Source of the DNA: Anaerolineae bacterium
GTDB lineage: Bacteria > Chloroflexota > Anaerolineae > Anaerolineales > Villigracilaceae
Assembly (NCBI GenBank): GCA_022013685.1
Contig: JAKLPV010000112.1
Span: 1-64,000 of the forward strand
Reading direction: 5' to 3'
DNA: 64,000 nt
Numbering within the stretch: position 1 is the stretch's first letter; each line of letters starts with the position of its first letter. The position numbers were made by a program, and so were the translations under genes. Shown piece by piece: positions 43,329-53,781 of the stretch. The notes under the pieces were generated by a model. The model was not told the origin of the DNA. It searched no databases and saw only the letters and a list, made by a program, of their open reading frames with translations.

Positions 43329-44375
43329 ATGCAAGAGCTGACCGACCGCCAAAAAAAATTACTTCTCCTGATTGTGCGTGATTATATTGATACCGCTCAA
43401 CCGGTTGGTTCACAGCGTTTGGTGGAACAATACAACCTCGAGATGAGTTCGGCTACCATCCGCAATGAAATGGCCGCCCTGACCGAAATGGGCTTTTTAC
43501 GCCAACCACACACCTCCGCCGGACGCGTGCCCAGCGAAGACGGTTACCGCCATTTTGTCACCCAACTGATGCATCAGGTGGAACTCCCCGAAGCAACCCA
43601 GCACACCATCAGCCATCAGTTTTACCAGGCACGCCCTGAGATCGAACAATGGATGACCCTGGCGGCATCGGTGCTTTCACAACAATCGCAGGCCATTTCG
43701 CTGGTTACAGCCCCGCACGCTGATAAGGCGCGCTTCAAGCATGTTGAACTCATTTCAACCCAGGGACGTCAGGTCTTAATGGTCATGGTTACAATGGGCG
43801 GCGAGGTCAGCCAGCAAATTCTCAGCCTGTCAGAACCAGTTTCACAGGAAAAGCTATCAGGCGCCGCGGCACGCTTGAATCAGGTATATGGTGGGCGCAA
43901 CCTCGATGAAATCATCAGCCAGGCCGCTCGCTCGGATGCCCTTGAAGTCGATATCTCGCTGCTAGTCATCCATGATATGCGCCGCATCAACGAACGGATC
44001 ACCGGTCAACTCTACCTTGACGGCCTGACCAATGTGCTGGCCGAACCCGAATTCAACGCTTCAGATGATGCCCGTCGCGCCCTGCGCCTGCTCGAAGAGC
44101 GCTCCCTGCTTCACGACTTGCTGGCCCGCACGATTTTGCACCACGGTGCAGGCGGAATCCAGGTTTTGATTGGCGGCGAAGGCGCCTGGGAGGAACTACG
44201 CCAGTGCTCGGTGGTCCTGGCGCGCTATGGTGCCCCCGGAGCGGTTACCGGCACCCTGGGTGTGCTCGGCCCAATGCGTATGTCCTACGCTCGCACCATC
44301 CCGGCTGTACGTTATGTGGCCGATGTATTGAGTGAACTCGTCACCGACGCATTTGTTGACGAAACTGTTGAATAA
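43329..44375 (+). CDS. hrcA: Heat-inducible transcription repressor HrcA
   Basis: LTDRQKKLLLLIVRDYIDTAQPVGSQRLVEQYNLEMSSATIRNEMAALTEMGFLRQPHTSAGRVPSEDGYRHFV. Confidence 0.97.
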   Translation: MQELTDRQKKLLLLIVRDYIDTAQPVGSQRLVEQYNLEMSSATIRNEMAALTEMGFLRQPHTSAGRVPSEDGYRHFVTQLMHQVELPEATQHTISHQFYQARPEIEQWMTLAASVLSQQSQAISLVTAPHADKARFKHVELISTQGRQVLMVMVTMGGEVSQQILSLSEPVSQEKLSGAAARLNQVYGGRNLDEIISQAARSDALEVDISLLVIHDMRRINERITGQLYLDGLTNVLAEPEFNASDDARRALRLLEERSLLHDLLARTILHHGAGGIQVLIGGEGAWEELRQCSVVLARYGAPGAVTGTLGVLGPMRMSYARTIPAVRYVADVLSELVTDAFVDETVE

Positions 44376-44447
44376 AATCAGCCCAAAATTCCGGGAATTT
44401 ATCTCCCGGGGCAAAAGTTTTTTAGAAAAATTAAGGGTAGAAGAACC

Positions 44448-44951
44448 ATGCCAAAAAAAACAAGCAAAGAAACAACACCCGAATCAGTTGCCGAAGAGTT
44501 GGATATCCTAAAATCCCAACTGACCGAGGCTCAGGCAAAAACACAGGAATATCTCGATGCCCTGTTGCGTGAGCGCGCCGATTTCACAAATTTCCGCCGC
44601 CGCATCGAAGCCGAGAAATCGCAAATGTGGGCCCAGGCCAGCAGCGATACAATCAAGAAACTTTTGCCCGTTCTAGATGACCTGGAACGCGCTACTGCCA
44701 ACCGCCCCGCCGGAAACAGTTGGGCTGATGGCGTTGAAATGATTTACCGCAAATTCCAATCCATGCTGGAAAAAGAAGGAATCACCCGCATTGAAGCCGA
44801 AGGCCAGCCCTTTGACCCCAACATGCACGAAGCCATCATGCAAGAAGAATCATCCGAATACGAATCTGGCACAGTGATAGCCGTTTTACAACAAGGATAT
44901 ATGTATCGTGAACAGGTCTTGCGCCCGGCAATGGTCAAAGTGGCAGCCTAA
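44448..44951 (+). CDS. grpE: Nucleotide exchange factor GrpE
   Basis: ERADFTNFRRRIEAEK, LLPVLDDLERA, FDPNMHEAIMQEES, GYMYREQVLRPAMVKVA. Confidence 0.95.
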   Translation: MPKKTSKETTPESVAEELDILKSQLTEAQAKTQEYLDALLRERADFTNFRRRIEAEKSQMWAQASSDTIKKLLPVLDDLERATANRPAGNSWADGVEMIYRKFQSMLEKEGITRIEAEGQPFDPNMHEAIMQEESSEYESGTVIAVLQQGYMYREQVLRPAMVKVAA

Positions 44952-46802
44952 ATGGGCAAGATCATCGGGATAGACCTCGGAACAACCAACAGCGTCGTTG
45001 CAGTTATGGTCGGCAACGAGCCTATTGTGATTCCGTCCACCGAGGGCGAACGGCTTATCCCATCTGTAGTTGCCGTTAACAAAAACGATGAACGCCTGGT
45101 CGGCCGTGTCGCCCGCAATCAGGCCATCATCAATGCCGAAAACACTATATTCTCAGTGAAGCGCTTTATGGGCAGCCAATTCAGTGATGAATTGGTGCAA
45201 CGCACTATCCAACGTGTACCCTACCGTGTTACATCCGCTGAAAACGGCGATGTGCGCATCTGGATGGGCGCAAAAGAATACGCTGCGCCTGAAATTTCGG
45301 CCATGATCCTGGCAAAACTCAAACGCGATGCCGAAGCCTATCTCGGAGAGCCCGTCACCCAGGCTGTCATCACCACCCCGGCTTATTTCAACGATGCCCA
45401 ACGCAATGCCACCAAAGACGCTGGCAAAATAGCCGGGCTGGAGGTGCTGCGCATCATCAACGAGCCGACAGCCTCATCACTGGCTTATGGCCTCGACAAG
45501 AAAACCAACGAAACCATCCTGGTTTACGACCTGGGCGGCGGCACATTTGATGTTTCCATTCTCGAAGTCGGCGATGGCGTTTTCGAGGTCAAATCAACCA
45601 GCGGCGACACCTTCCTGGGCGGCGATGATTTCGACGAGCGCATCATACAATACCTGGCCCGGGAATTTGAACGCGAGAATCAGTTTGACTTGCGCAAGGA
45701 CCCGCAGGCCTTGCAGCGCCTGAAAGAAACGGCTGAAAAGGCCAAAATCGAACTGAGTTCGACCCTGAATGCCGATCTTCACCTGCCTTACATCGCAGCG
45801 GATGCCTCCGGCCCGAAACATTTATCCGTTTCGCTAACCCGCGCCCGGCTCGACCAGTTGACCGCTGATTTAGTGGAACGCACCCTGGCCCCGATCCGGC
45901 AGGCCTTATCTGACGCATCCCTAACGTCGGCACAGATCGACGAGATCGTTCTGGTGGGCGGCATGACGCGCATGCCAGCCATTCAAGAGATGGTGCGCCG
46001 TTTCTTTGGTAAGGAACCGCATAAAGGCGTCAATCCCGATGAAGTTGTGGCAATTGGCGCAGCAGTGCAAGCCGGCGTACTGGCCGGCGATGTGGCCGAT
46101 GTGTTGCTGCTGGATGTCACCCCGTTGACTCTGTCCATCGAAACAATGGGCGGCGTTGCAACCACTTTGATCGAACGCAATACCACCATCCCGACTCGCA
46201 AGGTGGATGTTTTCTCGACCGCCACTGACAACCAGCCACAGGTTGAGGTCCACATCGTCCAGGGGGAGCGCCCGCTGGCGGCAGACAACAAAAGCCTGGG
46301 GCGATTCATACTGGATGGTATTGCACCCGCGCCGCGCGGCATTCCACAAGTCGAGGTAACGTTTGACATTGACGCCAATGGCATCTTAAAGGTTACAGCC
46401 CGCGACAAGACCACAGGGCGCACCCAGCACATTACGCTGACAGCTTCTTCGGGTTTAAGCGCCGCTGAAGTGGACAAAATGCGCCAGGAAGCCGAATCGC
46501 ACGCGGGAGAAGATCGCAAACAACGTGAACTAATAGAGGCGCGCAACCAGGCCGATGCGGCGCTTTATAACGCCAGGGAAATCCTGCAACTGCCGAATGA
46601 CGCCCTCCCTGCCGCACAACGCCTGGATGTGGAAAAAGCAGTCGAAACGCTTACACAGGCGCTCGACGCGAATGATCCGGCTGAGATACTGAAGCGGGTC
46701 GAAGCGCTTCGTTTAGTGGTAACAGCCGCAAGTGCAGATACGCCTCCCACGTCAAAACCGCCTCGCGGTTTTGACTATCCCCAAACCAAAATTCTGGATT
46801 AA
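44952..46802 (+). CDS. dnaK: Molecular chaperone DnaK
   Basis: [89 protein letters not shown]. Confidence 0.98.
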   Translation: MGKIIGIDLGTTNSVVAVMVGNEPIVIPSTEGERLIPSVVAVNKNDERLVGRVARNQAIINAENTIFSVKRFMGSQFSDELVQRTIQRVPYRVTSAENGDVRIWMGAKEYAAPEISAMILAKLKRDAEAYLGEPVTQAVITTPAYFNDAQRNATKDAGKIAGLEVLRIINEPTASSLAYGLDKKTNETILVYDLGGGTFDVSILEVGDGVFEVKSTSGDTFLGGDDFDERIIQYLAREFERENQFDLRKDPQALQRLKETAEKAKIELSSTLNADLHLPYIAADASGPKHLSVSLTRARLDQLTADLVERTLAPIRQALSDASLTSAQIDEIVLVGGMTRMPAIQEMVRRFFGKEPHKGVNPDEVVAIGAAVQAGVLAGDVADVLLLDVTPLTLSIETMGGVATTLIERNTTIPTRKVDVFSTATDNQPQVEVHIVQGERPLAADNKSLGRFILDGIAPAPRGIPQVEVTFDIDANGILKVTARDKTTGRTQHITLTASSGLSAAEVDKMRQEAESHAGEDRKQRELIEARNQADAALYNAREILQLPNDALPAAQRLDVEKAVETLTQALDANDPAEILKRVEALRLVVTAASADTPPTSKPPRGFDYPQTKILD

Positions 46803-46804
46803 TT

Positions 46805-47920
46805 ATGGCAAGCAATCGTGATTATTATGAAGTTTTAGGGGTTTCGCGCCAGGCATCACCCGAAGAATTGAAAAGCGCGTTTCGAAAATTGGCGCGCCAG
46901 TATCACCCGGATGTAAGCAAGGAACCTGACGCCGAAGACCGCTTTAAGGAAATCAACGAGGCCTACGGGGTACTTTCTGACTCTGAAAAACGAGCCCGCT
47001 ACGACCGCTACGGTCATTCTGGATTGGGAGATATGGGCGGGTATCCTGATTTCACGGTGGATATCGGTGATATTTTCGAGCAAATGTTTGGTTTTGGCGG
47101 GATGGGATCGTCTTCGCGGCGCAACCAGCCCCGGCGTGGACGCGACCTGCAAATGGCCGTCTCACTTACCTTTGATGAAGCAATTTTCGGCACAGAGAAG
47201 GAAGTTGAGTTTGAGCGTGATGAAACCTGTTCAACCTGTCATGGCAATGGCGCAGAACCTGGCACAAGCGTCAGTACCTGCCAACAGTGCGGTGGCCGTG
47301 GCGAGGTGCGTCAGGTGCGCCAGACTTTTATCGTCCAGATGGTCGAGACCGTAGCCTGCCCCAAATGCGGCGGGCGCGGACAGACAATAGAGAAATTATG
47401 CCACTCCTGCAATGGGCGCGGGCAAGAGCGTAAACGAATTAAGAAAAAGGTTTCCGTCCCGGCCGGGGTCGATAATGGGATGCAGATCCGCCTGCCCGGT
47501 GAGGGTCAGCCCGGGTCGAATAGCGGCCCCAACGGCAACCTGTTCCTGGTTGTGGATGTTACCCCGCACGAATATTTCAAGCGGCGCGGCGAGGACATCT
47601 TACTCGATCTGGATATTAATATTGCCCAGGCCGTGCTGGGTGCGGAAATCGAAGTTCCAACAGTAGATGGCATGGAAAAGCTGTCCATTCCATCGGGAAC
47701 ACAACCCGGCAAAGTCTTCCACTTGCGCGGCAAGGGCGTACCCAAAATCCGCCAGAGCGGACGCGGCGACCAGAAAGTAATGGTCAATGTCGACATTCCC
47801 ACCCGTCTGACGGATGAACAACGCGAGCTATTTGTAAAGTTGGCTGATACTCTGGGCACAACCCCCCAGCCCAGACAAAAAGGGTTCTTTGATTGGCTCA
47901 ATGATGCCTTTGGCGGATAA
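46805..47920 (+). CDS. dnaJ: Molecular chaperone DnaJ
   Basis: [34 protein letters not shown]; four CxxCxGxG-type zinc motifs. Confidence 0.98.
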   Translation: MASNRDYYEVLGVSRQASPEELKSAFRKLARQYHPDVSKEPDAEDRFKEINEAYGVLSDSEKRARYDRYGHSGLGDMGGYPDFTVDIGDIFEQMFGFGGMGSSSRRNQPRRGRDLQMAVSLTFDEAIFGTEKEVEFERDETCSTCHGNGAEPGTSVSTCQQCGGRGEVRQVRQTFIVQMVETVACPKCGGRGQTIEKLCHSCNGRGQERKRIKKKVSVPAGVDNGMQIRLPGEGQPGSNSGPNGNLFLVVDVTPHEYFKRRGEDILLDLDINIAQAVLGAEIEVPTVDGMEKLSIPSGTQPGKVFHLRGKGVPKIRQSGRGDQKVMVNVDIPTRLTDEQRELFVKLADTLGTTPQPRQKGFFDWLNDAFGG

Positions 47921-47938
47921 GAAACCCCCGGCCCTAAA

Positions 47939-48310
47939 ATGAAAATTTGCACCGGAATCGACCTGATTGAAATCGAGCGTATCGAAACCAGCATTGCCCG
48001 GCACGGAGAGCGATTCCTGGCGCGTATCTTTACTCCCGATGAACGCCTATCCTGCGCAGGAAAAGTTGAATCGCTGGCCGCCCGCTTCGCCGCCAAGGAG
48101 GCGGTCGCCAAGGCCCTCGGCAGCGGTCTGGACGGATTTGGTTTTCTGGATATTGAAGTCACTCGCGCTAAAAACGGCGCACCAGGGCTGGAGTTATACG
48201 GAGTGGCGGCTCAAAAAGCCCGTGAACAGGGCCTAACCCGCTGGAGCATCAGTCTCAGCCACAGCCAGAGCCACGCAACAGCAATCGCAATTGGTTACAG
48301 CGAACAGTAG
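47939..48310 (+). CDS. acpS: Holo-[acyl-carrier-protein] synthase
   Basis: GIDLIEIERIE, LARIFTPDERL, SLAARFAAKEAVAKALGSGL, WSISLSHSQSHATAIAI. Confidence 0.95.
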   Translation: MKICTGIDLIEIERIETSIARHGERFLARIFTPDERLSCAGKVESLAARFAAKEAVAKALGSGLDGFGFLDIEVTRAKNGAPGLELYGVAAQKAREQGLTRWSISLSHSQSHATAIAIGYSEQ

Positions 48311-48316
48311 GAAGGC

Positions 48317-48345
48317 ACATGGGCAGGATTTTATCCTGCCCATGT
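48317..48345 (+). terminator. Terminator hairpin after acpS
   Basis: ACATGGGCAGGA-tttta-TCCTGCCCATGT followed by TTGTATATT. Confidence 0.75.
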
Positions 48346-48505
48346 TTGTATATTGCCGCAGGCGTATGCCCACTCCCCCGCTCGCATACTGCCGTTGTAA
48401 ACGCGTCCCGGCGCAAGTTTGCCAGTATGACCGGGCTAAAAGAGGCCCATCTCCGCTATGGCGGGACCCGCGGCTTCTTTCCGCCGGTTACGCGTCGGCT
48501 TTTCT
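48346..48505. ncRNA. Candidate structured RNA, unassigned; orientation uncertain (+ favoured)
   Basis: No convincing ORF; competing pairings of CATACTG (48385-48391) with CAGTATG (48423-48429) or of GCATAC-t-GCC with GGCGTATGC (48361-48369); 3' GCCGG-ttacgcg-TCGGC followed by TTTTCTTTT. Confidence 0.35.
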
Positions 48506-48509
48506 TTTG

Positions 48510-48755
48510 CTAATCTGCCCCGATGGGTAGTTTTTCATCGACGCCAATCCACAGGTGGCCAGGGGTGACCGTCCGCCACGGACGCACGGTCACAGACCCG
48601 GCTTGATGCTGGCTTTCAAGAAGCATCGAGGGGTGTACCAGGCACAAATCAGGCAATTGGCCATATTTTTTGCGAAAATAATCGGCCGCCTGCTTAACTT
48701 TTTGGTCAAGCGCCGTTTTGGGGTCGTTATCGAACCATAACATGCCGGTGTTCAT
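48510..48755 (-). CDS. Small uncharacterised protein (81 aa)
   Basis: MNTGMLWFDNDPKTALDQKVKQAADYFRKKYGQLPDLCLVHPSM...; same strand, 18 nt downstream of the ATPase gene. Confidence 0.7.
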   Translation of the reverse strand: MNTGMLWFDNDPKTALDQKVKQAADYFRKKYGQLPDLCLVHPSMLLESQHQAGSVTVRPWRTVTPGHLWIGVDEKLPIGAD

Positions 48756-48773
48756 TGTTCCTCCAAAAATAAA

Positions 48774-49571
48774 TCAGAAACTGGGTAACCAGAAGCGCAT
48801 CCAGCGCGACTGGTGGCGTATACAAAATTCCGCGCCGGGGAAGAGAGAGTCGAGCGGTGCGCCAGACAGATGGGTCAGGTCATCGCTGGTCTGGGGGTTG
48901 GCAATCCTGCCATAGATGCGGGTCTGAAAAAAAGCCAACCAGTCAGGCAGTTTCAAGGCGCGGGCGGCATTGACGCTGACCACCGGCCACAAGCGCGAGG
49001 CCGGGCCGTGCTGTAGCAGGAAGGCAAAAGCCTCTTGGGCGGGGTCGCCAAGGTGCAAGATGCTGTCCAGACCATCGAATAAGAGGAGGATGGAACGCTG
49101 GCGTTGATTTGTGGTTACCCAGTCGGTCAGGCGCAGCAACAGATCAGTGGCCGCATCTTCGTAGGCAGGATAAACCCTGAGCGCGCGCGCGGGCATATTG
49201 TCCAACCGCCATTCGTCGGGGAAATCGGTCAGTGCCAGGATCGCAGTCTCTTCAACCGGATTCAGGTGACGGGCCGACTGCGCCAGCGTCTGCAAAAAAG
49301 CCGTTTTTCCGCTTCCTTTGTCCGCAACGACGAGAATTGGGCCGGTGGCGGGACGATCCAGCCGCAAGAGCAGGGGTAGTCCATCGCCAGCAATCCCAAA
49401 GACCACAGAATGAGCAGGCAGGGGGCCAGAGCGCTCCAGGATATTCATCGCATTGGGCAAAATTTGACCACCAGCAGGCGGCGAAATACCTATTTCAGCC
49501 TGCACCTGCTGATAGGCGCGTAATGCTAGGGTAAATTCTTCAAGAGTTGGCATATTACCTTTTATGTCCAT
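48774..49571 (-). CDS. P-loop ATPase, uncharacterised (FtsK/HerA-like appearance)
   Basis: Walker A ILVVADKGSGKTAFLQTLA; Walker B-like SILLLFDGLDSI. Confidence 0.75.
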   Translation of the reverse strand: MDIKGNMPTLEEFTLALRAYQQVQAEIGISPPAGGQILPNAMNILERSGPLPAHSVVFGIAGDGLPLLLRLDRPATGPILVVADKGSGKTAFLQTLAQSARHLNPVEETAILALTDFPDEWRLDNMPARALRVYPAYEDAATDLLLRLTDWVTTNQRQRSILLLFDGLDSILHLGDPAQEAFAFLLQHGPASRLWPVVSVNAARALKLPDWLAFFQTRIYGRIANPQTSDDLTHLSGAPLDSLFPGAEFCIRHQSRWMRFWLPSF

Positions 49572-49741
49572 ATTAGAACATATATTCTATTATACAGACT
49601 TTGAGCGTTTTTTCAAGGATGAATTCTTGCAAATTCGTAACGAAAAAACATATGATTTTTGTAAGAGAGACAGGCCTTGACTCTTGTCTTGATCCTCAAT
49701 GGGGGTATAATCCTAATTGTTCGTTCTAAAGGAGATTTTGT

Positions 49742-50023
49742 ATGCCCATTTATACGTATCGGTGTGAGACTTGCGGTGTGCAGTTTGACCGCCACCAAAG
49801 CTTTAATGACCAACCCCTGACTACCTGCCCGGAATGCAACAAGAAAAGCCTGCGCAAAGTGATTGCCCCGGTTGGAATTGTGTTCAAAGGTTCAGGTTGG
49901 TATGCAACCGATCATAAATCGCCATCCGGGACGCGCAACGGTGCGCCAAAAAGCGAATCTAAAAGCGAGTCAAAGGAAACCAGTACGGCGACAACGGAGA
50001 GCAAACCCGCCGCGAGCGAGTAA
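49742..50023 (+). CDS. FmdB-type zinc ribbon protein
   Basis: MPIYTYRCETCGVQFDRHQSFNDQPLTTCPECNKKSLRKVIAPVGIVFKGSGWYATD. Confidence 0.93.
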   Translation: MPIYTYRCETCGVQFDRHQSFNDQPLTTCPECNKKSLRKVIAPVGIVFKGSGWYATDHKSPSGTRNGAPKSESKSESKETSTATTESKPAASE

Positions 50024-50040
50024 CGTTCATTACGAAATAT

Positions 50041-50072
50041 AAAACAGGCCCCTAAACAGGAGCCTGTTTTTG
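50041..50072. terminator. Terminator, bidirectional
   Basis: AAAACAGGCcCCT-aaac-AGGaGCCTGTTTTTG. Confidence 0.85.
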
Positions 50073-50086
50073 TTTGGCATTGCTTT

Positions 50087-50665
50087 TTAGCGGCAGGCGG
50101 GTAATTCAGGGAAAATTTTCTCAGCGTAAGAGCGCATCATATTTACGCTTTCAACGGGAAAAACCATAATATAGCTAATTACGCGCTTATCGCCATCCGG
50201 CTTGACCCATTGCGCCAGCAGGTAATCCGTGTTGTTGAATTGGGCGCGAAATTCATACAGGCGCAAATCATCAGCATTGCAGGTGTCCATTTTTTGCAAA
50301 TTTTGATAATCTACAAAAATGATTTCATAGAAATTTACATCGCTGAAATAGTCATCCAGGTCGGCATCAGTGTAGCCGCAATTAAAAATCAGGTATTCAA
50401 AAGAAGCGAACGCAGATAATTCAGGGGCATCCCAAAATACATTGACCCGGTAGGGAAGCACTTCATAAGAGTTTTTCCATTGGCTGGCTTCAAAGACACC
50501 AGGTGCAAAATTACGCGCGCGCAGCAAATCCATATAGTTCGAATCGCCCGTGCCGCACTCGGTTGGAGAGTTAAAAACCAAAACACCCAGCAAAATGCCA
50601 ACGACGATAACCAGAACACTCACCACCAGACCAACAATCACGATCGTATTTTTACCGTTTTGCAT
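50087..50665 (-). CDS. Hypothetical protein with N-terminal transmembrane segment
   Basis: MQNGKNTIVIVGLVVSVLVIVVGILLGVLVF; start 50665 chosen downstream of the neighbouring gene's stop. Confidence 0.75.
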   Translation of the reverse strand: MQNGKNTIVIVGLVVSVLVIVVGILLGVLVFNSPTECGTGDSNYMDLLRARNFAPGVFEASQWKNSYEVLPYRVNVFWDAPELSAFASFEYLIFNCGYTDADLDDYFSDVNFYEIIFVDYQNLQKMDTCNADDLRLYEFRAQFNNTDYLLAQWVKPDGDKRVISYIMVFPVESVNMMRSYAEKIFPELPACR

Positions 50666-50675
50666 GTTGTTCTCC

Positions 50676-52073
50676 TTAATCCAGTAAAGCGCGCACAAAA
50701 GACAGCAAGCGCTCAATATCGGCGAAATTACTGACCATACCCACAGAAATGCGCACCGCGCCGCTCGATTTGCCGTCGATGCACAGGCGGAAATCATCAA
50801 TCGTCAGGCGGTTTTCGTGACCAGGGCCATTGAAGCAGACATCCAGCTCGACACGTGAGATGCCCAGGGCGACCTCGCCCGCGCCAGGGTTGCAGAAACA
50901 GCCGGTGCGCAGTGAGATGTTCTCGCGGTTGGCCGCTTCTTCGATAGAGCGATGATCCACTGCCTGACCTCTGGCATTAAAGAAGTTGACCGTCACCGCC
51001 CCGCCGCGCGCTTCCGTATCTGTCGGCCCGTAAACACGGACAAGGGGGACTCCTGTTGAATGGCGCATTTCGATGATATTGTCCAGCAGCCAACCGGTAA
51101 GACAGCGCACACGCTCATTGATCTGGTCAATGCCGATCGACTCGATATGCCGCAGCCCAATCTCGATCGCCGGAATGTTCAAATAGTCCACCGTGCCGTC
51201 TTCGAAAGCGGCGTGGCCCTCGGCCAGATAGTACTTGTCACCCTGTACCGAGGCGACGGTGATGGTGCCGCCAGCAAACCAGGGGCGATGCAGCTTGTGC
51301 AATTTATCTTTGCGAGCCAGGAGCGCACCCAGACCGGTCGGATAACCGAAAATCTTATAAAACGAGAGCGGCACAAAATCCGGCTTGTAGTGTGAAAGAT
51401 CGAGGCGGTTGTTCGGAGCGAAAGCGGCAGCATCCATCAGCACATCCCAACCGGCAGCATGGGCTTTTTCAATCCAGTCCAGCGGATGTTTGACCGAGGA
51501 AAAATTCGATTGGGCCGGAAAGGCAAACAGGTTGTCTGCCCCCACTTTGGCAAGCGTCAGGCTGCGGGTCAATTGGTCTTCGTCCACACGCAAATCGGGC
51601 AGGCAGAGCGGAACATAGGTCACATCGGCACCTTTGGCGTGTGCAAATTCCCGAATCCCGTTGACCGAATTATGGTTGTCGAAGGTCAGCAAATAGTGAC
51701 CACCGGGAGCAAACGGGTACGACTCACCGACCAGTTTGAGTGCGCCGCTGGCATTGGCGGTAAAAACCAGGTCATATTCGGCAGGGTCGGCATTAAAAAA
51801 ATCCAAAACGTACTTTCGCGCGCCCTCAACCAGTCGGGTGGCGGCCATCGAAGTCGGGTTGGACGAGTGCGGGTTACCGAATACACCGCGCAGTAAAATG
51901 TCCTGATGCTTGCGGACTTGCGAATCGGCATACAGGCCGCCGCCGGTGTAATCAAGGTAAACCTGACCGCTGCTGTCGAGGCGGCTGTAATCGCTGGCGC
52001 GCAAGTCGTCCAGCGCGCTGGTATCGGGGTAAGTAGGGTATTTGGCGAGAAAATCTGCATATCGATTTTGCAT
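50676..52073 (-). CDS. Class V aminotransferase (cysteine desulfurase / MoCo sulfurase-like)
   Basis: YLDYTGGGLYADSQV, GNPHSSNPTS, FSSVKHPLDWIEKAHAAGWDVLMDAAAFAPNN, SFYKIFGYPTGLGALLAR (PLP Lys), RTGCFCNPGAGE. Confidence 0.9.
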   Translation of the reverse strand: MQNRYADFLAKYPTYPDTSALDDLRASDYSRLDSSGQVYLDYTGGGLYADSQVRKHQDILLRGVFGNPHSSNPTSMAATRLVEGARKYVLDFFNADPAEYDLVFTANASGALKLVGESYPFAPGGHYLLTFDNHNSVNGIREFAHAKGADVTYVPLCLPDLRVDEDQLTRSLTLAKVGADNLFAFPAQSNFSSVKHPLDWIEKAHAAGWDVLMDAAAFAPNNRLDLSHYKPDFVPLSFYKIFGYPTGLGALLARKDKLHKLHRPWFAGGTITVASVQGDKYYLAEGHAAFEDGTVDYLNIPAIEIGLRHIESIGIDQINERVRCLTGWLLDNIIEMRHSTGVPLVRVYGPTDTEARGGAVTVNFFNARGQAVDHRSIEEAANRENISLRTGCFCNPGAGEVALGISRVELDVCFNGPGHENRLTIDDFRLCIDGKSSGAVRISVGMVSNFADIERLLSFVRALLD

Positions 52074-52254
52074 GGCGGACGCTCCTGCCTCCATTTAACC
52101 ACACCTGGCCGGGCTTGCAAACTGCTGAAAGTCACGTTCTTGGGGCGTAGTTGTGCGGCTATAATTATTTGATCCTGCACCTACGCCCGCCGGGGAATTA
52201 ATCCCCTGGCTATTGATACGAAGTCCGCTCAAGCGGACCAACTCAGCATACAAA

Positions 52255-53772
52255 ATGTCTCGATTCCATTTTTCAAAACCCAATTGGTCTGATCTTACCG
52301 CCGCCCTGCTTATCGGTATGGGGCTGGTTTTGCGCCTGCACCAGTACCTTTCGGGGCGTTCATTGTGGCTCGATGAAGCCATGCTGGCCCTGAACATCGT
52401 CGAACGTGATTTTTTGGGATTGTTAAAGCCGCTGGACTATGACCAGGGCGCGCCCCTGGGCTTTTTGCTGCTCGAAAAGCTGACCATCAGTCTGTTAGGG
52501 AACGGCGAACTGACCTTACGCCTGCCGTCCGTTATTGCAGGCTGCCTCGCGCTGGTCTTTTTCTACCTGCTCTTGCGGCATTTTCTCTCACCGGCCGGTT
52601 TGTTGCCAGCCCTGGCCTTGTTTGCGCTTTCAGAACGACTAATTTACTACACTTCCGAACTCAAACAATACATCTTCGATACCTTTACGTTACTGGCCCT
52701 GCTGCTGGTCTTCGTCTATCTCAGCCCATCCGAAGAACAGGATGATTTACCAAACCGTAACTGGATTCCCCTTCTGGTTGCGGGAGGGGTGGCCGTCTGG
52801 TTCTCGCACCCCTCCGTTTTTGTGCTGGCCGGAATCGGTCTGACTTTACTCTGGCAAAATCGCCGCAATCGGCGCAAGCTCACCCAGGTTGGGCTGGTCA
52901 TCATCGGCTGGCTGGTCAGCTTTGGCGGAGTTTTCCTAGCCAGCCTGAATGCCCTGGCCGCCAATGACTTCCTGATGGCCTACTGGCAGGATTACTTCAT
53001 GCCCATGCCGCCCTGGAGCAATCCCGGTTGGATGTTGAACACGTTGACCCATTTTCTGACCTACTTTGGGCTGTCCATTCCGGGCTGGTTGGCGCTGTTG
53101 CTGTTGCTGGGCGGCTGGATTGCCCTGTGGCGGCTGCGTCCATCCCTGGCAATGATCTTCGCTCTGACCTTGCTGGCTGCCTTTGGCGCCGCGGCGCTGG
53201 GGAAATATCCGCTCGGCGGGCGCATGCTGCTTTTCGCGGCGCCAATCGGTATCGGGCTGCTTGGAGCGGCTTTCGAAGGGCTGTACCGGGCGCTGATACG
53301 CCTGCGCTGGGGGGCGGGGCTGGCCGTTTGTGCGCTGTCACTGGCGCTGTTGGCCGGCACTGCCGCGAATGCGCTTGAAAACTTCCGTGAGCCGCGCATG
53401 CAAGAGAATATGCACCCGGCCATCCGTGTTTTGCGAGCCAGACACCGGTCCGGCGACCTGATTTATATCTATCCGTGGGCCGAACCAGCCTTTCGCTATT
53501 ACGCTCCATTTTACGACTTTGAAAACGAACAGTTCGTCAGCGGCCAAGCAGACCCACCCCAACCGCTGGCCAGTACGCTCGCAGATATTCAAACCCTGCG
53601 CGGAAATCCGCGCGTCTGGCTGCTTTTTTCACACATCGCCGAAGCAGATGGAGTCAACGAGCATGAAGCCATCATGGCAGAAATTGATCTGAAAAAACTG
53701 GGGAAATGCAGGCTCGAATCACGCGAACCTGGCACATCGGTTTTGCTATATTTGTGTAATTTTTCCCCATAG
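52255..53772 (+). CDS. GT39-like/Dol-P-Man-like integral membrane glycosyltransferase
   Basis: GRSLWLDEAMLALNIVERDFLGLLKPLDYDQGAPLGFLLLEK near the N-terminus; many TM segments. Confidence 0.85.
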   Translation: MSRFHFSKPNWSDLTAALLIGMGLVLRLHQYLSGRSLWLDEAMLALNIVERDFLGLLKPLDYDQGAPLGFLLLEKLTISLLGNGELTLRLPSVIAGCLALVFFYLLLRHFLSPAGLLPALALFALSERLIYYTSELKQYIFDTFTLLALLLVFVYLSPSEEQDDLPNRNWIPLLVAGGVAVWFSHPSVFVLAGIGLTLLWQNRRNRRKLTQVGLVIIGWLVSFGGVFLASLNALAANDFLMAYWQDYFMPMPPWSNPGWMLNTLTHFLTYFGLSIPGWLALLLLLGGWIALWRLRPSLAMIFALTLLAAFGAAALGKYPLGGRMLLFAAPIGIGLLGAAFEGLYRALIRLRWGAGLAVCALSLALLAGTAANALENFREPRMQENMHPAIRVLRARHRSGDLIYIYPWAEPAFRYYAPFYDFENEQFVSGQADPPQPLASTLADIQTLRGNPRVWLLFSHIAEADGVNEHEAIMAEIDLKKLGKCRLESREPGTSVLLYLCNFSP

Positions 53773-53781
53773 AACTACAAC

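Noticed and set aside
48291-48740. Small + strand ORFs across the candidate RNA segment
   Set aside because: They overlap the acpS terminator, have unusual composition and no clear SD; the opposite-strand 81-aa ORF is more protein-like.
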